A stretch of 64,000 nucleotides of DNA from JAMXLO01 sp963812475 (GTDB taxonomy: Bacteria > Pseudomonadota > Alphaproteobacteria > Acetobacterales > Acetobacteraceae). The notes under the pieces are model-generated. The model was not told the origin of the DNA. It worked only from the letters and a program-made list of their open reading frames with translations, and did not search any database. Positions 9,278 to 16,907 of the stretch are shown in pieces (position 1 is the stretch's first letter; every line of letters starts with the position of its first letter). The position numbers were made by a program, and so were the translations under genes. The stretch is taken from contig CAWEVI010000060.1 of NCBI GenBank assembly GCA_963812475.1, forward strand, positions 22,830 through 86,829, written 5' to 3'.

Positions 9278-9289
9278 GGCTGTTTCCCC

Positions 9290-11404
9290 TTATGGCACAA
9301 AGGCCGCGGCCTTGGCTTCGCGGAACGGCGTGTTCGAATCGGCAAGTTCGCGCAACAGCCGTGACGGCGACCAGCGTGCGCCGTATCGCTGATGCCAATT
9401 CGCGATCTGGTCATAGACGTTGCGCACGCCGATACCGTCGGCCCAGTAGAACAGGCCGCCCCGATAGCGCGGGAAACCGAAGCCGTGCAGCCACATCACG
9501 TCGATGTCGCTGGCGCGGTAGGCCTTGCCTTCCTCCAGGATGCGGCACGCCTCGTTCACCGAGGCAAACAGCAGCCGGTGCAGTATCTCCTGGTCGGTGA
9601 ACGTTTGCTGCGACGCGCCCATCTCGGCGGCGACCTGCCTGATGATGGCCGCGACCTCGGGATCGGGGTATGGCGTTCGGTCGCCACTGTCGTACCGGTA
9701 CCAGCCGGCGCCGGTCTTCTGGCCATATCGCCCAAGCTCCACCAGGCGGTCGGCGATCGGCAACTTGCGATAGTTGGGATCGGCGGCAGCGCGACGACGA
9801 CGGCCGGCGGCGCCAACATCGAGGCCGGCGAGATCGCCCACGGCGAACGGACCCATCGGATAGCCAAAATCCACCATCACCTTGTCCACCTGCTCGGGCA
9901 GGCACCCCTCCTCCAACAGGATCACCATCTCGGAGTTGAACGGCGCGCGCGAGCGGTTGGCGACGAAGCCGTCAGTGTTGCCGGCCATCGCGGAAAGCTT
10001 GCCGATCCTGCGCCCCATCTGCATTGCCGACAGCAGCGTCTGTGGCGATGATTTTGCCCCCCGCACCACCTCGAGCAGCTTCATCACGTTCGCGGGGCTG
10101 AAGAAATGCGTCCCGGCCACGTCCTGCGGCCGCTTCGTCATCTCCGCAAGCTGATCGACGTCCAGCGCGGACGTGTTGGAGAACAGCAGCGCGCCCGGTT
10201 TCATCACCTCGTCCAGCTTGGCGAAGATCGGCTTCTTCACGTCCATTTCCTCGAACACCGCCTCGATGACGATGTCGCAGTCCTTGATGTCGTCGTAATC
10301 CGCGACCGGTTCGATGCGCGCGAGCCGGCGCCGCATCGCGACCTCGGCGAGCGAGCCGCGGCGGACCGAAGTCGCGTAGTTGTCGCGAATCCGCTGCATG
10401 CCGCGATCCAACGCTTCCTGCGTGGCATCCATTATCTTCACCGGGAACCCATAGTCGGCGAAGCTCATGGCGATGCCGCCGCCCATCGTGCCGGCGCCGA
10501 CCACGGCGGCCGTGGCAAACCCACGAACGGACGTGCCGGCCGGAAGGTCGGGCAGCTTGGCCACCTCGCGTTCGATGAAGAAGGCGTAGCGCAACGCGCG
10601 CGCCTCGGCGGAATTTTCGAGCTCCGTGAACAGATCGGCCTCGCGACGGCAGCCATCGTCGAAAGCGAGCGAACACGCCGCCTCCACCGCGGCGATGCAA
10701 TGATAGGGTGCGGTCTGACTGCGGGCGCGGCGGGCAATCAACTCTCGCATCGCATCGAAAATCCCGGGATCATCGAGCTTCACCAGCCTGTCGCGGACGC
10801 GGCGCAGCGGACGCGTGTCCATGACACGCATCGTCCAGGCGATCGCGCTCTCGCGCAGATCGGAATTCTCCGGCAGCACCTCGTCGATGAGGCCGAGCTT
10901 CCTCGCTTCGGGCGCCGCCACATGCCGCCCGGTAACAATCATGTCGAGCGCCGCCTTGGGGCCGATCAGACGCGGCAGACGCTGCGTGCCGCCACCGCCC
11001 GGCAGGATGCCGATGAGTACTTCCGGCAGACCCACCTTCGCCCCGGGCAGTGCGATCCGGTAATGGCACGCCATGGCGATTTCCAGACCGCCGCCAAGCG
11101 CATAGCCATGGATGGCGGCGACGACCGGCTTCTCACTGGCGTCGAGCACATCGTAAACGCGCTGACCCAGCGGCAACCGGGGACGATTCGTTCCAAAGGC
11201 GCGGATGTCGGCGCCGGCGATGAAGCTGCGCCCCGCGCCGATCAGCACCATGGCCTTGATCGCCGGATTGGTGTTGCCGCGCGCGATGCACTCCTTGATG
11301 CCCTCGGCCACGCCCGGCCCGAGCGCATTCACCGGCGGATAGTTCACGGTGATGACGCCGATGTCGCCCTCGCGTTCCAGGCTGACGGGTGATGCTCCGC
11401 TCAT
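9290..11404 (-). CDS. FadJ/FadB-type enoyl-CoA hydratase / 3-hydroxyacyl-CoA dehydrogenase
   Basis: A 704-residue bifunctional beta-oxidation protein. Residues 1-280 form the crotonase domain, with the two expected catalytic glutamates at 108 and 128 (in 'GGGLEIAMAC' and 'GLPEVLIG'). Residues about 298-480 form the NAD-binding dehydrogenase domain, with GAGTMG (303-308) and the catalytic pair H433/E445 in 'GTHFFSPANVMKLLEVV'. Two C-terminal dehydrogenase domains complete the usual alpha-subunit architecture. It is the first gene of the minus-strand operon; the 139-base gap to the divergent mntA-like gene should hold the operon promoter. No beta subunit (thiolase) lies next to it. Confidence 0.93.
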   Translation of the reverse strand: MSGASPVSLEREGDIGVITVNYPPVNALGPGVAEGIKECIARGNTNPAIKAMVLIGAGRSFIAGADIRAFGTNRPRLPLGQRVYDVLDASEKPVVAAIHGYALGGGLEIAMACHYRIALPGAKVGLPEVLIGILPGGGGTQRLPRLIGPKAALDMIVTGRHVAAPEARKLGLIDEVLPENSDLRESAIAWTMRVMDTRPLRRVRDRLVKLDDPGIFDAMRELIARRARSQTAPYHCIAAVEAACSLAFDDGCRREADLFTELENSAEARALRYAFFIEREVAKLPDLPAGTSVRGFATAAVVGAGTMGGGIAMSFADYGFPVKIMDATQEALDRGMQRIRDNYATSVRRGSLAEVAMRRRLARIEPVADYDDIKDCDIVIEAVFEEMDVKKPIFAKLDEVMKPGALLFSNTSALDVDQLAEMTKRPQDVAGTHFFSPANVMKLLEVVRGAKSSPQTLLSAMQMGRRIGKLSAMAGNTDGFVANRSRAPFNSEMVILLEEGCLPEQVDKVMVDFGYPMGPFAVGDLAGLDVGAAGRRRRAAADPNYRKLPIADRLVELGRYGQKTGAGWYRYDSGDRTPYPDPEVAAIIRQVAAEMGASQQTFTDQEILHRLLFASVNEACRILEEGKAYRASDIDVMWLHGFGFPRYRGGLFYWADGIGVRNVYDQIANWHQRYGARWSPSRLLRELADSNTPFREAKAAAFVP

Positions 11405-11543
11405 GGTCGTTTCCTCTGAGTATCGGCGCCGATGCTAGAAGCGCCGGCAGGCCGCGTCCATGCGGCGAGTATGGAGTGGTGGGCTCCCCCGCGTGTATCC
11501 TGATTGCGACACGCCCCGCGACGAACCAGGGTCATGCACTGCC

Positions 11544-11855
11544 ATGCTGCCGATGCTTGCTGACCGCCGCGATGAAATCGCCGACCTGTGCCGACGCTTC
11601 CGTGTCTCGCGGCTGGAGACGTTCGGCTCCGCTGCCCGAGGGACGGATTTCGTCGCGGAGCGATCCGACATCGATATTCTGGTTTTCTATGACCCAACAA
11701 AGCGCACGCCAAGTCTAGATGAATTCTTCGGCCTGCAAGAGGCGCTGGCGGCCTTATTTGGCCGCAAGGTCGATCTGATCACCGCGGGCAGTGTAGAAAA
11801 TCCATATGTCCGGGCAGGGATCGAGCGTGACAAGCAGGTCCTGTATGCAGCGTGA
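11544..11855 (+). CDS. MNT-type nucleotidyltransferase antitoxin
   Basis: A 103-residue minimal nucleotidyltransferase from the ATG at 11544 (11553 also possible). The family signature GSAARG (28-33) is followed by the metal-binding acidic pair D42/D44 in 'SDIDILV' and a third acidic residue in 'KVDLI'. In MNT-HEPN (type VII) modules such proteins neutralise the HEPN toxin by AMP-ylating it or by binding it. The stop overlaps the start of the HEPN gene by 11 bases, the normal operon arrangement. All the key residues are present, so the antitoxin looks intact although its partner is frameshifted. Confidence 0.85.
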   Translation: MLPMLADRRDEIADLCRRFRVSRLETFGSAARGTDFVAERSDIDILVFYDPTKRTPSLDEFFGLQEALAALFGRKVDLITAGSVENPYVRAGIERDKQVLYAA

Positions 11856-12199
11856 CGCGCGTGCATTTCTCTGGGACGTGCGAAGGTCGGCTGATGCAAT
11901 CGCTCGCTACATCGACCATCGGGACAGAGATGGCTATCTGGCCGACGATATGCTGCGGTCGGCCGTCGAGCGGCAGTTCGAGATCATCGGCGAAGCACTG
12001 AACCAGTTGTCCCAGGCTGGATCCGGACATTGCCAATCGCATCCCCGAACTAGGGAGTGCCGTGGCATTCCGCAACATTCTGATCCATGGCTACACGCAG
12101 GTGGACAGCATGATCGTGTGGGAAACGATCACCGGCCATCTGCCTGCATTGCGCGAGCGCGTGGCCGCATTGCTTGCTGAATTCGATGCGGCGTCGTGA
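11845..12199 (+). pseudogene. HEPN (HepT/DUF86) toxin gene with single-base frameshift
   Basis: Translation from the ATG at 11845 gives an N-terminal HEPN half ('AFLWDVRRSADAIARYI', 'AVERQFEIIGEALNQLSQA'). The frame is then lost near 12019. One base further on, the other frame continues seamlessly with 'DPDIANRIPELG' and carries the RNase motif Rx4HxY as 'RNILIHGY', ending with TGA at 12197-12199. One extra G near 12019-12020 explains the break. If the insertion is real, the shortened product lacks the catalytic motif and the toxin is dead. If it is a sequence error, this is a normal 118-residue HepT. Confidence 0.82.
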
Positions 12200-12220
12200 G
12201 ATTGCGGCCTGTCATGGTCG

Positions 12221-12637
12221 TCAGGAAACCGAGTTGTCCGCGGCCATGCTGGCTGGAATGCGAAACAAGCGTCCGGTCGCCTCCAATGCATCAGTTGTCC
12301 ACGCTCCGCCGATACCGTCGATCATCCAGCGCATGATCGACCACAGATCACGATCGACGGCCGTTTCATCGAACGGTTCAAGTGCGGCAACGATGGCATG
12401 GATTTCCACGCCCGATGGGAAAGCCTCGCCGCTGCGGCCGATGAAGATCAGCGCATAAATCGTTCCGGAGAGCGCCTGCACATGACCAGCCCGCGCCAGG
12501 CCGATGTGATCGAGGTCGAACGTGCGCACAAAGAATTCGCGGAATTCGGGATAGTGGCCGAGCCGGTCCTCCGCGAGCACAAAGGCCAGCCGCATGCCTT
12601 CGAGCGCCGGTTCCGGCACCACGTGCACCACGGTCAC
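12221..12637 (-). CDS. Conserved-context hypothetical protein, 138 residues
   Basis: I do not recognise this protein. I place the start at the GTG at 12637, which overlaps the stop of the preceding hydrolase gene as GTGA, a classic coupling arrangement; a longer version from 12667 would add ten residues. It is soluble, acidic and has a hydrophobic core of alternating strand-like stretches ('VTVVHVVPEPALEGMRLAFVL', 'GTIYALIFIG'), no signal peptide, membrane segment or cysteine pair. It is the last gene of the minus-strand operon that carries three F420-type oxidoreductases and the hydrolase, so a part in the same pathway is reasonable but unproven. Confidence 0.6.
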   Translation of the reverse strand: MTVVHVVPEPALEGMRLAFVLAEDRLGHYPEFREFFVRTFDLDHIGLARAGHVQALSGTIYALIFIGRSGEAFPSGVEIHAIVAALEPFDETAVDRDLWSIMRWMIDGIGGAWTTDALEATGRLFRIPASMAADNSVS

Positions 12638-13548
12638 GCCAGCCTCCGCAGGAAATCGACGATGCATGCGGCGATCTCGGGACCGGAATCTTCCTGTAGG
12701 AAATGCCGTCCGGTCACCAGATGCGGCCCCTCGGCATGCGGCAGCAACTGCCTGAAGCGCGGAACGAAAATCGCCGGGTCGAACACGTCGTCCTCACGCC
12801 CCCAGATCAGCAATGCGGGCAGCGTACACGCCGAAACTTCGCGCTCAAGCCAGGCGAAGCGGTCGAGCGCACGCGCGGTCGCGTCCAGTGGAATCCAGCG
12901 TGGCCACGTCCAGGTGAGCAGGCGGGTCGCGGCATCCGGCAGGACCACTTCGTACGCCACCTGCGCGCGGTCCTGAAATCGCTTGCGATCGACCACGGAC
13001 AGATAAATGCCACGCCCCGCAAGTGCATTGTGCCGCCCCAGGAGATACGGCCCGAGCAACGGCGCGTGCATCGAACGCCAGGGAAAGATGCGCGTATGAA
13101 ACTCGGCCGGAGGCAATGGCCAGGCCCAGGTGCTCATCAACACCAATGCCTTCACGCGCGCGATGTTTGACAAGGCAAAGCCGAGGCCGGTCGGGCCACC
13201 CCAGTCGTGGCAGACCAGCGTGATACGGTGCAGATCGAGGCCACGCAGCAATCCGGTCAGATTTGCGATATGGCCGTCGAGGCTATGCGCCTGTTCGCGC
13301 ACGGGCTTTTCCGACAGGCCGAAGCCGATCATGTCGGGGATGACGACGCGAAAGCCAGCCGAGGTCAGTGGCGCAACGAAGTCCCGATACAGAAAGCCCC
13401 ATGTCGGATTGCCATGCAGCAGCACGACCGGATCTCCGGCGCCTTCATCCACATAGTGCATGCGCCAGCCGTTGACGCGGGCGTAGCGCGGCTGGAACGG
13501 CCACTGGCGGCGAACAGCGTCCGGCAGATCAATGCCGGTCATTGCCAC
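12634..13548 (-). CDS. Haloalkane dehalogenase-like alpha/beta hydrolase
   Basis: A 304-residue alpha/beta-hydrolase. The oxyanion/halide-stabilising motif HGNPTW (45-50) and the nucleophile motif HDWGGP with D115 are those of haloalkane dehalogenases; the catalytic histidine is H282 in 'GRHFLQEDSG', again typical. A serine nucleophile, as in esterases, is absent. The family hydrolyses carbon-halogen bonds, but many members are uncharacterised and some act on epoxides or esters. It follows the F420-type oxidoreductase gene with no gap and is coupled to the hypothetical protein downstream. The reported function is therefore a family-level assignment. Confidence 0.8.
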   Translation of the reverse strand: MAMTGIDLPDAVRRQWPFQPRYARVNGWRMHYVDEGAGDPVVLLHGNPTWGFLYRDFVAPLTSAGFRVVIPDMIGFGLSEKPVREQAHSLDGHIANLTGLLRGLDLHRITLVCHDWGGPTGLGFALSNIARVKALVLMSTWAWPLPPAEFHTRIFPWRSMHAPLLGPYLLGRHNALAGRGIYLSVVDRKRFQDRAQVAYEVVLPDAATRLLTWTWPRWIPLDATARALDRFAWLEREVSACTLPALLIWGREDDVFDPAIFVPRFRQLLPHAEGPHLVTGRHFLQEDSGPEIAACIVDFLRRLA

Positions 13549-14589
13549 CTACAGCACGGCCTCCGCCACCACGCGCAGTGCCTCGACACTGGCGCCGGTC
13601 AGCACCATCGTGGTGAGCTTCCCCCCGGCTGCCACCTGCTTCCACGCCTGCAACCGGTCCTTGATGCGATCCGCAGTCCCCACCAGCGCAATTTCGTCGA
13701 TCAGCTTGTCCGGCACCAGCGCCTCGGCATCCTTCTTGTGGCCGCCCAGATACAGATCCTGGATCTTCGCCGCCGCCTCCTCATAGCCTAGCCGCACCGC
13801 GAAATCGTTGTAGAAATTCTTCGAGCGCGCCCCCATCCCGCCGATATACAGCGCCAGATTGGGCCGCAGCGCATCGCGGCACGCAGCCAGATCGTTGCCC
13901 ATACTGATCTTCACGTACGGCGCCAGATCGAACCCTTCCAGATCGCGCGGCTTGCCGGCCTTCGCGCGCCCATCGAGGATCGGCTGCACCACCTGATCCG
14001 CCTGCTCCGGTGAGAACCATATCGGCAAAGTACCGTCCGACACTTCGCCCGCGGTGCGCAGACCGGCCGGCGTGATCGAGGCCGTGTAGATCTTCATGTC
14101 GGGATCGCCGTGTACGATGCTGCGCAGCGGTTTGCCAAGCCCGGTGGCGCCACGACCGGTGTAGGGAATTTGGTAATGCTCGCCCTGATAGGTCAGCGGC
14201 GCCTCGCGTGCCAGGGCCTTGCGGATGATCTCGATGTATTCCTTGGTGCGGCCGAGCGGCTTGCCATACGGCACGCCGTGCCAACCCTCGATCACCTGCG
14301 GCCCCGACGGACCAACGCCCAACAGGAACCGCCCACCTGACAGTGCATTCAGCGTCATCGCCGTCATTGCCGCGCAGGATGGCGTCCGCGCCTGCATCTG
14401 CATGATCGCAGTGCCCGCCTTGATCTTGGTGGTGCGCGCCAAAACCCAGGCGGCCGGCGATACCGCATCGGTGCCCCAGGCCTCCCCCGACCACACCGAT
14501 ACGTAGCCTAACCGTTCCGCCTCCAGCACCTCCTCCATGCTGAGCTTTGGCGTCTGGCCGTTGATCCGCATCGTTATGCCAAGCTGCAT
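13549..14589 (-). CDS. LLM-class F420-type oxidoreductase (copy A)
   Basis: A 346-residue TIM-barrel protein of the luciferase-like monooxygenase superfamily. Its 'LGVGPSGPQVIEGWHGVPYGKPLGRTKEYIEIIRKAL' region (LGVGPSGPQVIEGWHGV quoted) and 'WSGEAWGTDAV' resemble F420-dependent rather than FMN-dependent members. Such enzymes transfer hydride between F420 and varied substrates. It is the third oxidoreductase in the minus-strand operon and is distinctly different from the two tandem copies upstream. The adjacent F420 biosynthesis genes support F420 as cofactor. The substrate is unknown. Confidence 0.82.
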   Translation of the reverse strand: MQLGITMRINGQTPKLSMEEVLEAERLGYVSVWSGEAWGTDAVSPAAWVLARTTKIKAGTAIMQMQARTPSCAAMTAMTLNALSGGRFLLGVGPSGPQVIEGWHGVPYGKPLGRTKEYIEIIRKALAREAPLTYQGEHYQIPYTGRGATGLGKPLRSIVHGDPDMKIYTASITPAGLRTAGEVSDGTLPIWFSPEQADQVVQPILDGRAKAGKPRDLEGFDLAPYVKISMGNDLAACRDALRPNLALYIGGMGARSKNFYNDFAVRLGYEEAAAKIQDLYLGGHKKDAEALVPDKLIDEIALVGTADRIKDRLQAWKQVAAGGKLTTMVLTGASVEALRVVAEAVL

Positions 14590-14603
14590 GGATGATCTCC
14601 TTT

Positions 14604-15557
14604 CTATCGAACCTTCGCGATCACTTCGTCGCGGAAGCGGTGCATGTTGTCCACCGTTTCTTGCGCCGAGGCGCCAAACAGACGGACATCGACCGCGCCT
14701 ACACCGAGTTCCTCCAGCGCCTTGATATCAGTCGCGTAGTCTGCCGACCCACCGGTGAACAGGCGTGGTTCGCCATCCATCATCACCCGCGGCTGCGCGC
14801 GCGGACCGGCCAGCACGCGCAGCGCCAGCGTGATCTGAGACGGGTCGCGTCCCTCCTTCTCCACCACGCCACGGAACCGCGCGATGCCGGCCTTGAATTT
14901 GCTCAGCGTGTGCATCGGAAATCGCGGGTTGGTGGAGACCGGATACCAACCATCCGCATAGCGCGCCGTCCGTCGCAGCGCCGGCCCACTCTCGCCGCCG
15001 ACCCAGATCGGGATCGGCTGCTGCACCGGCTTCGGCGTGAACACCACGTCGGAGAATTTTACATACTTCCCGTCGAAACGCGGATCGTCCTTCGACCACA
15101 GCTCCTTGCAGGCCATCATCCATTCGTCGGTGACATGGCCGCGGTCGTCGAACGGCGCCGCATTGATCGCCTCGAATTCCTCACGGCACCAGCCGACGCC
15201 GATGCCCAGCGTAAGCCGTCCCTTTGACAAATAGTCGATCGTCGCCAGGACCTTCGCTGTCAACACCGCCGGGCGATGCGGCACCACCATCACCGACAGC
15301 ACGAAGCGCAACTTCTTCGTCAGCGCGGCGATGTAGGCCGTCGTCGTGAGTTGCTCGAGCCAGGCAGCCGCGGTCCCGGCAGGAAACTCGCCCGTGTCGG
15401 TATAGGGATATTTCGAGCCGAGATTGCGTGGCACCATGATGTGGTCGCTGATCGTCAAATAGTCGAAGCCAAGCGCCTCGGCTTCGGTAACGATCCGCAC
15501 CAGACTATCCGGTTCAATGAGCGGTCCGCTCGTGGGTGCGTTGCAGCCGATCTGCAT
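14604..15557 (-). CDS. LLM-class F420-type oxidoreductase (copy B)
   Basis: A 317-residue luciferase-like protein starting MQIGCNAPTSGPL. Signature stretches are 'LGFDYLTISDHIMVP', 'MVVPHRPAVLTAKVLATIDYL', 'LGIGVGWCREEFEAI' and 'IPIWVGGESGPALRRTARYADGW', all typical of F420-dependent family members. It is closely similar along its whole length to the neighbouring copy C (13 bases upstream), so the two arose by tandem duplication. It is intact, whereas copy C carries a frameshift. Reaction and substrate cannot be deduced. Confidence 0.85.
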   Translation of the reverse strand: MQIGCNAPTSGPLIEPDSLVRIVTEAEALGFDYLTISDHIMVPRNLGSKYPYTDTGEFPAGTAAAWLEQLTTTAYIAALTKKLRFVLSVMVVPHRPAVLTAKVLATIDYLSKGRLTLGIGVGWCREEFEAINAAPFDDRGHVTDEWMMACKELWSKDDPRFDGKYVKFSDVVFTPKPVQQPIPIWVGGESGPALRRTARYADGWYPVSTNPRFPMHTLSKFKAGIARFRGVVEKEGRDPSQITLALRVLAGPRAQPRVMMDGEPRLFTGGSADYATDIKALEELGVGAVDVRLFGASAQETVDNMHRFRDEVIAKVR

Positions 15558-15569
15558 CAGAGCCTCCCG

Positions 15570-16524
15570 CTACTTCACCTTTGACAGCACCTCATCGCGG
15601 AAGCGGCGCATGTTGTCGATGGTGCCGCCCAGTGTCGGTGCGAACATGCCGGAATCGAACGAGGTCACGCCGGCATCCGCCAACGCCTTGATGTCGCCAA
15701 CGAAATCGGCCGCGCCCCCGGTGAAGAGTTTGCGTTCGCCGTCGACGGTGCCCTTCGGCTGCGCTTCCGCATTGGACGAAATGCGATAGGCCACAGTAAC
15801 CGCAGACGGATCACGCCCGGCCTTCACAGTCAGGTCGTGCAGTTTGGCCACACCCGCCTTGAAGCGCGTCAGCGTGTCCATCGGAAACTGCGGGTTCGTG
15901 CCGATCGGGTACCAGGCATCGCCGTACTTCGCCGTCCGCCGCAGCGCGGGGCCACTTTCTCCGCCCACCCAGATCGGGATCGACTTCTGCACCGGCTTCG
16001 GCGTGAACACCACGTCGGAGAATTTCACATATTTGCCGCCGAAGCTCGGATCGTCCTTCGCCCAAAGCTCCTTGCAGGCCATCATCCATTCGTCGGTGAC
16101 ATGGCCGCGGTCCTCGAATGGCGGTGCGCCGATGACCTCGAATTCTTCCTTGCACCACCCTGCGCCGATGCCAAGCGTCAAGCGGCCCTTCGACAGATAG
16201 TCGATCGTCGCCAGGATCTTCGCGGTCAGTACCGCGGGGCGATGCGGCACCACCATCACCGAAGTGACAATGCGCAGCCTCGACGTGGCCGCTGCAATGA
16301 AAGCCGCCGTGGTCAGTTGCTCCAATCGTGCGGCGCCGGCGCCTGAGGGGAACTCGCCCGAACTCACTGTAGGGATACTTCGAGACCACACTCTTCGGCA
16401 TCATAACATGGTCGCTGACCGTAATGTAGTCGAAGCCAAGTTGCTCCGCCTCGGTGGCGATTCGCACCAGGCTGTCCGGCGCGATCAGGGGTCCACTGGT
16501 CGGCGCACTGCACCCGATCTGCAT
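15570..16524 (-). pseudogene. LLM-class F420-type oxidoreductase (copy C), one frameshift
   Basis: Translation from the ATG at 16524 (AGGA ribosome site five bases upstream) gives 'MQIGCSAPTSGPLIAPDSLV' and runs to 'SKYPYSE' before losing frame. The adjacent frame resumes at 'SGEFPSGAGAARLEQLTT' and continues to the stop at 15570, aligning colinearly with copy B. Removing one A near 16361-16362 on the plus strand restores a 317-residue protein. Apart from this, all family motifs are intact ('LGIGAGWCKEEFEVI', 'IPIWVGGESGPALRRTAKYG'), and no other decay is seen. That pattern suggests a very recent mutation or a sequence error. Confidence 0.82.
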
Positions 16525-16634
16525 TTGTTCCTGTCCCTTCAAGTGTGGCTGGCCGAGCCAAGCCTCGCCACGGCGTTGCGTCGACCGCGACGTTAGCACA
16601 CGATGATCCGAGCGGGAGCCATGCGGAGTAGGTC

Positions 16635-16907
16635 TTGGACTTTGGCATTCATATCGGCACGCGCGGCTGCCTCACGTCACATCTACCGATCCAGGTGGGT
16701 GGCGAAAGCCCGCCCGTGCGGACCGCACGGCAGGGTCCCGATGGGCGCCCGTTGTTCAGCGGCAGTTCATCGGACATGCTGGGAGACGCCGGCGCGCTTG
16801 AGATGGTTGGCGCGCGGCATGTGATCCTCGACCTGCAACGACCGACGATCGAGGAGATGCTGGAGGTACTCCAGCGCTTCGGAGAACAAGTGGTGCGCAA
16901 AGCATGA
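16635..16907 (+). pseudogene. Internally deleted relic of an LLM-class oxidoreductase
   Basis: A 90-residue open frame starting at TTG 16635 (GGAG six bases upstream). The first dozen residues 'MDFGIHIGTRGC' look like the N-terminus of a luciferase-like protein. The rest matches only the C-terminal third of the family: 'IQVGGESPPVRTARQGPDG' corresponds to the IPIWVGGES...RRTAR block, and 'LFSGSSSDMLGDAGALEMVG' with 'RPTIEEMLEVLQRFGEQVV' to the C-terminal helices. About two thirds of the barrel is missing, so it cannot be an active enzyme. The frame stays open and its TGA overlaps the fbiC ATG (ATGA), so it may persist because it drives fbiC translation. Confidence 0.7.
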
